NCBI GenBank assembly: GCA_002300355.1
Contig: NSGV01000001.1
Coordinates: 496,001 to 560,000 of the forward strand
Source: Streptomyces sp. TLI_235
GTDB taxonomy: Bacteria > Actinomycetota > Actinomycetes > Streptomycetales > Streptomycetaceae
Length of the DNA: 64,000 nt
Direction: 5' to 3'
The notes under the pieces are model-generated. The model was not told the origin of the DNA, did no database searches, and saw only the letters and a list, made by a program, of their open reading frames with translations. This document shows, piece by piece, positions 62,126 to 64,000 of this stretch (positions are counted from its first letter, which is position 1; every line of letters starts with the position of its first letter). Both the position numbers and the translations under genes were made by a program.

Positions 62126-63813
62126 TGGTCGCTCCCGATGACGTGGTGGATCCGCCCGGTGTCCGCCTCGCCGACCAGGATCCGGTCGGGGCCCTTGGGC
62201 ACGGCGATCAGGGGCAGGGTGGGGTGGAGGGCGGGGCGGCCGCTGCCGCCGGACAGCCGGGCGAGGGTACGCCGACCGTTCGCACGGACGTGGCGCAGCA
62301 CGGCGTCCTTGCGGCTGACGGTGATCAGGGCGGCGCCCTCGGCGCCGTGGACCAGCCCGATCACGTCCGCCTGCTCCCGGAAGGTGACGAGCTGGTGGAC
62401 GCCGTCGCGGTCGACGAGGTCCCAGGCGCGGCGGTCCTTGCTCCAGGCGACGGCGCCGGCGCCGTGCAGCAGGTGGCGTGCGTGCTCGGCGCCGGCCGGC
62501 AGGTCGCCCTCGTACAGGCGGCCGTCACGGGCCCGGTCGTAGGGCAGGTCCGCCGCCTGCCTGCCGACCGGCCCGTCGTCCTGGGCCTCGCCGTCCGCGC
62601 CGATCCGCCACCAGCGGCCGGCGACCGGCAGCCGCAGGAACCGGCCGTCGACCAGCAGCGGCAGCACCGGCTCGGCCAGGAGCGCGTCCAGGCCGGCGCG
62701 GTCGAGCCCGAGGGCGGCGCTGTCGCGGACCACGTACTCGCCGCGCTCGCAGAACCGGCGCCCGCTCACGTACGGGACGAGCTGGCGGCCCCAGGCGCAG
62801 AGCACGATCAGCCGCCGTCCGGTGCGGCCGGCGGCCACGGCGGGCCCGGGCAGGTCGTGACGGCGGGCGCGGACCGCGGTGGCGTGCTGGTCGGAGCCGG
62901 GCAGGTGCACGGCGAGCAGGACGTCCGCGTCGCGGCCACGGGCCAGCAGGGTGCGGGAGTCGGTGGTGAAGACCGGCAGGGCGCCGCCCCTGACGCCGGT
63001 CGGCAGCACCGCCTGCACCGGGGCGGCGCGGCGGAACCCGGCGCCGCGCAGCGCCCGGACGGCGATGTCGGGGGCGGGCAGCGGCAGCAGCGCGGTGGTG
63101 GGGGCGGCCGCGCCGGTGGTGATGCGGACCTCGACGCCGCCGGCGCCGTTCGCGTCCCACTGCACCGGCCGGGCGGTCAGGGCCCGGGTGCCGGTCGGGA
63201 GGAGGGCGGCGAGGCGTTCGGAGGTGAGCACCCACGCCCGGTCGCCGTCCTCCAGGAGCTCGCACGCGTGCCGGACGTCCTCGGGGGTCGGGTCGCTCCG
63301 GCGGCGGGCCTCCAGCCAGGCCGGGAGCAGGTCCTCCAGGCCGCCGCCGAGCCAGGTGCCGGAGAGGTCGCCGAGAATGCCGACCCGCAGGTCGGTGCCG
63401 CGGGCGGCGGCCCTGCGGTGCAGGACGAGCAGGGCGGCGAGCTGGACGAGGCGGGCGGCGCCGGCCTGCTCCGGGCCGGTGTCGGCCAGCACGACGGTCC
63501 GGCCGGTCGGCGTGGGGAAGGTGAACCCGGGCGCGAGGTAGAGGAGTTCGCCGTCGACGAGGCGGCGGAGGAACTCATCGGGGAACTCGTCGGCGAGCAG
63601 CCACTCGGAGGGGAGCAGCTGGTCCGGGCGGCCGGTGCGGGCGAGGCCGCCGTGGCCGTCCGGGGTGCCCTGGGCCCGGGCGGCCGGCTCGTGCTCGGAG
63701 ACCAGGGCGTCCAGGCGGCGCAGCAACGGGCCTAGGGCGGTGGCGAGTTCGGGGGTGAGGGCGGCGAGGGAGGCCGACCAGGGGGCGAGGGCGGAGGGCA
63801 GGGCGCTGGTCAT
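62122..63813 (-). CDS. bpX-system protein with vWA-like and beta-propeller parts
   Basis: The 563-residue protein has an N-terminal part (LAPWSASLAALTPELATALG, YLAPGFTFPTPTGRTVVLAD, AARLVQLAALLVLHRRAAAR) resembling a von Willebrand A-like Rossmann fold, including DTGPEQAGAAR in the place of the metal site. The second half has propeller-like strands (RRLIVLCAWGRQLVPYVSGR, LVTFREQADVIGLVHGAEGA, HPTLPLIAVPKGPDRILVGE). ATG 63813 overlaps the previous gene's stop (ATGA) and the gene itself overlaps the next by GTGA, so all three are translationally coupled. It is assigned to the MoxR-vWA-bpX system by order and architecture. Confidence 0.5.
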   Translation of the reverse strand: MTSALPSALAPWSASLAALTPELATALGPLLRRLDALVSEHEPAARAQGTPDGHGGLARTGRPDQLLPSEWLLADEFPDEFLRRLVDGELLYLAPGFTFPTPTGRTVVLADTGPEQAGAARLVQLAALLVLHRRAAARGTDLRVGILGDLSGTWLGGGLEDLLPAWLEARRRSDPTPEDVRHACELLEDGDRAWVLTSERLAALLPTGTRALTARPVQWDANGAGGVEVRITTGAAAPTTALLPLPAPDIAVRALRGAGFRRAAPVQAVLPTGVRGGALPVFTTDSRTLLARGRDADVLLAVHLPGSDQHATAVRARRHDLPGPAVAAGRTGRRLIVLCAWGRQLVPYVSGRRFCERGEYVVRDSAALGLDRAGLDALLAEPVLPLLVDGRFLRLPVAGRWWRIGADGEAQDDGPVGRQAADLPYDRARDGRLYEGDLPAGAEHARHLLHGAGAVAWSKDRRAWDLVDRDGVHQLVTFREQADVIGLVHGAEGAALITVSRKDAVLRHVRANGRRTLARLSGGSGRPALHPTLPLIAVPKGPDRILVGEADTGRIHHVIGSDQ

Positions 63814-64000
63814 GCGGGACGGCTCCCGGTGGGCTGCTCGGCGGATCCGGGGGCGGGGGCGGGTCCAGGGGCGGGGGCGGCGTCGGGCCCCGGCTCCGCG
63901 TCGGGCTCGGCCAGGAGGAAGCGGTCCAGCGCCGCGGGGTCGGTGGTGGGCGGCGGCGGGTCGGCGACCAGCGCATGCCCGGGCAGCAGGACGCACACCT
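63810..64000 (-). CDS. C-terminal end of an upstream bpX-operon gene (partial)
   Basis: The last ~62 residues of a protein that starts beyond the right edge are visible: VCVLLPGHALVADPPPPTTD, then LDRFLLAEPDAEP and a Pro/Ala-rich tail. The frame runs out at 64000. The coupling to the next gene suggests it is another component, perhaps the MoxR-type AAA+ ATPase or another bpX protein, but nothing diagnostic is seen. Confidence 0.5.
   Translation of the reverse strand, partial: VCVLLPGHALVADPPPPTTDPAALDRFLLAEPDAEPGPDAAPAPGPAPAPGSAEQPTGSRPA

Noticed and set aside
58730..62542. A 1270-residue plus-strand frame opposite the bpX-like gene
   Set aside because: It is a Gly/Gln/Ala-rich shadow of the coupled minus-strand genes.

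Overview
This window is chromosomal DNA of a high-GC actinomycete, most likely a Streptomycetaceae member (Streptomyces or Kitasatospora). The signs are strong third-position G/C codon bias, many GTG starts, 4-bp ATGA/GTGA overlaps between genes, and a typical gene set: PucR, PadR and XRE regulators, a TerD-like protein, an NlpC/P60 enzyme, an inhibitor of family I36, a spore-associated-protein remnant and pSAM2/AICE-type replication and integrase remnants.

Layout. 0-7.3 kb: metabolic and regulatory genes. An old-yellow-enzyme/quinone-reductase pair lies divergent to a MarR regulator with a clear operator. A 4-TM protein/XRE regulator/zinc-free dehydrogenase operon has an apparently leaderless promoter. 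7.3-9.0 kb: decayed DNA (a broken hypothetical gene and an IS21 istA fragment). 9.1-15.9 kb: a small-gene and cold-shock cluster. It holds a repeat-rich leader before a MerR-like HTH gene, a frameshifted DUF5994 gene, a CBS protein, a DEAD-box RNA helicase, a cold shock protein and several small conserved genes. 16.25-17.73 kb: an IS701-like element with 27-bp terminal repeats and a 5-bp target duplication that has cut a small membrane-protein gene in two. 18.4-22.9 kb: secreted and envelope proteins, two of them frameshifted, then an NlpC/P60 enzyme coupled to a protein phosphatase. 23.1-36.2 kb: a MerR-controlled alpha/beta hydrolase operon, an SMP-30-like lactonase, bioF, PucR, a beta-propeller, a TerD-like protein, PadR and phosphoglucomutase.

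36.7-38.6 kb is a dead AICE: Rep lacks its N-terminus and the integrase has lost its catalytic tyrosine to a one-base deletion. Directly beyond it, 38.7-50.5 kb, is a polymorphic-toxin locus. A 2.4-kaa secreted RHS/YD-repeat protein ends in a HINT protease and a tail resembling TreTu, an ADP-ribosyltransferase acting on EF-Tu. A TriTu-like immunity gene overlaps its end by 10 bp, and a giant secreted LamG-domain protein is transcribed divergently from the other side. This is the most striking system in the window.

50.6-58.7 kb: VanZ, a small secreted protein, beta-carbonic anhydrase with a SulP transporter (probable bicarbonate uptake pair), a berberine-bridge-type flavoenzyme and the lutABC lactate-utilisation operon. 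58.9-64 kb: translationally coupled genes resembling the MoxR-vWA-beta-propeller (bpX) ternary conflict system, running off the right edge.

Many frameshifts fall in G or C runs, so some broken genes may be sequencing errors. All family assignments are from reading the protein sequence only; no database search was run.
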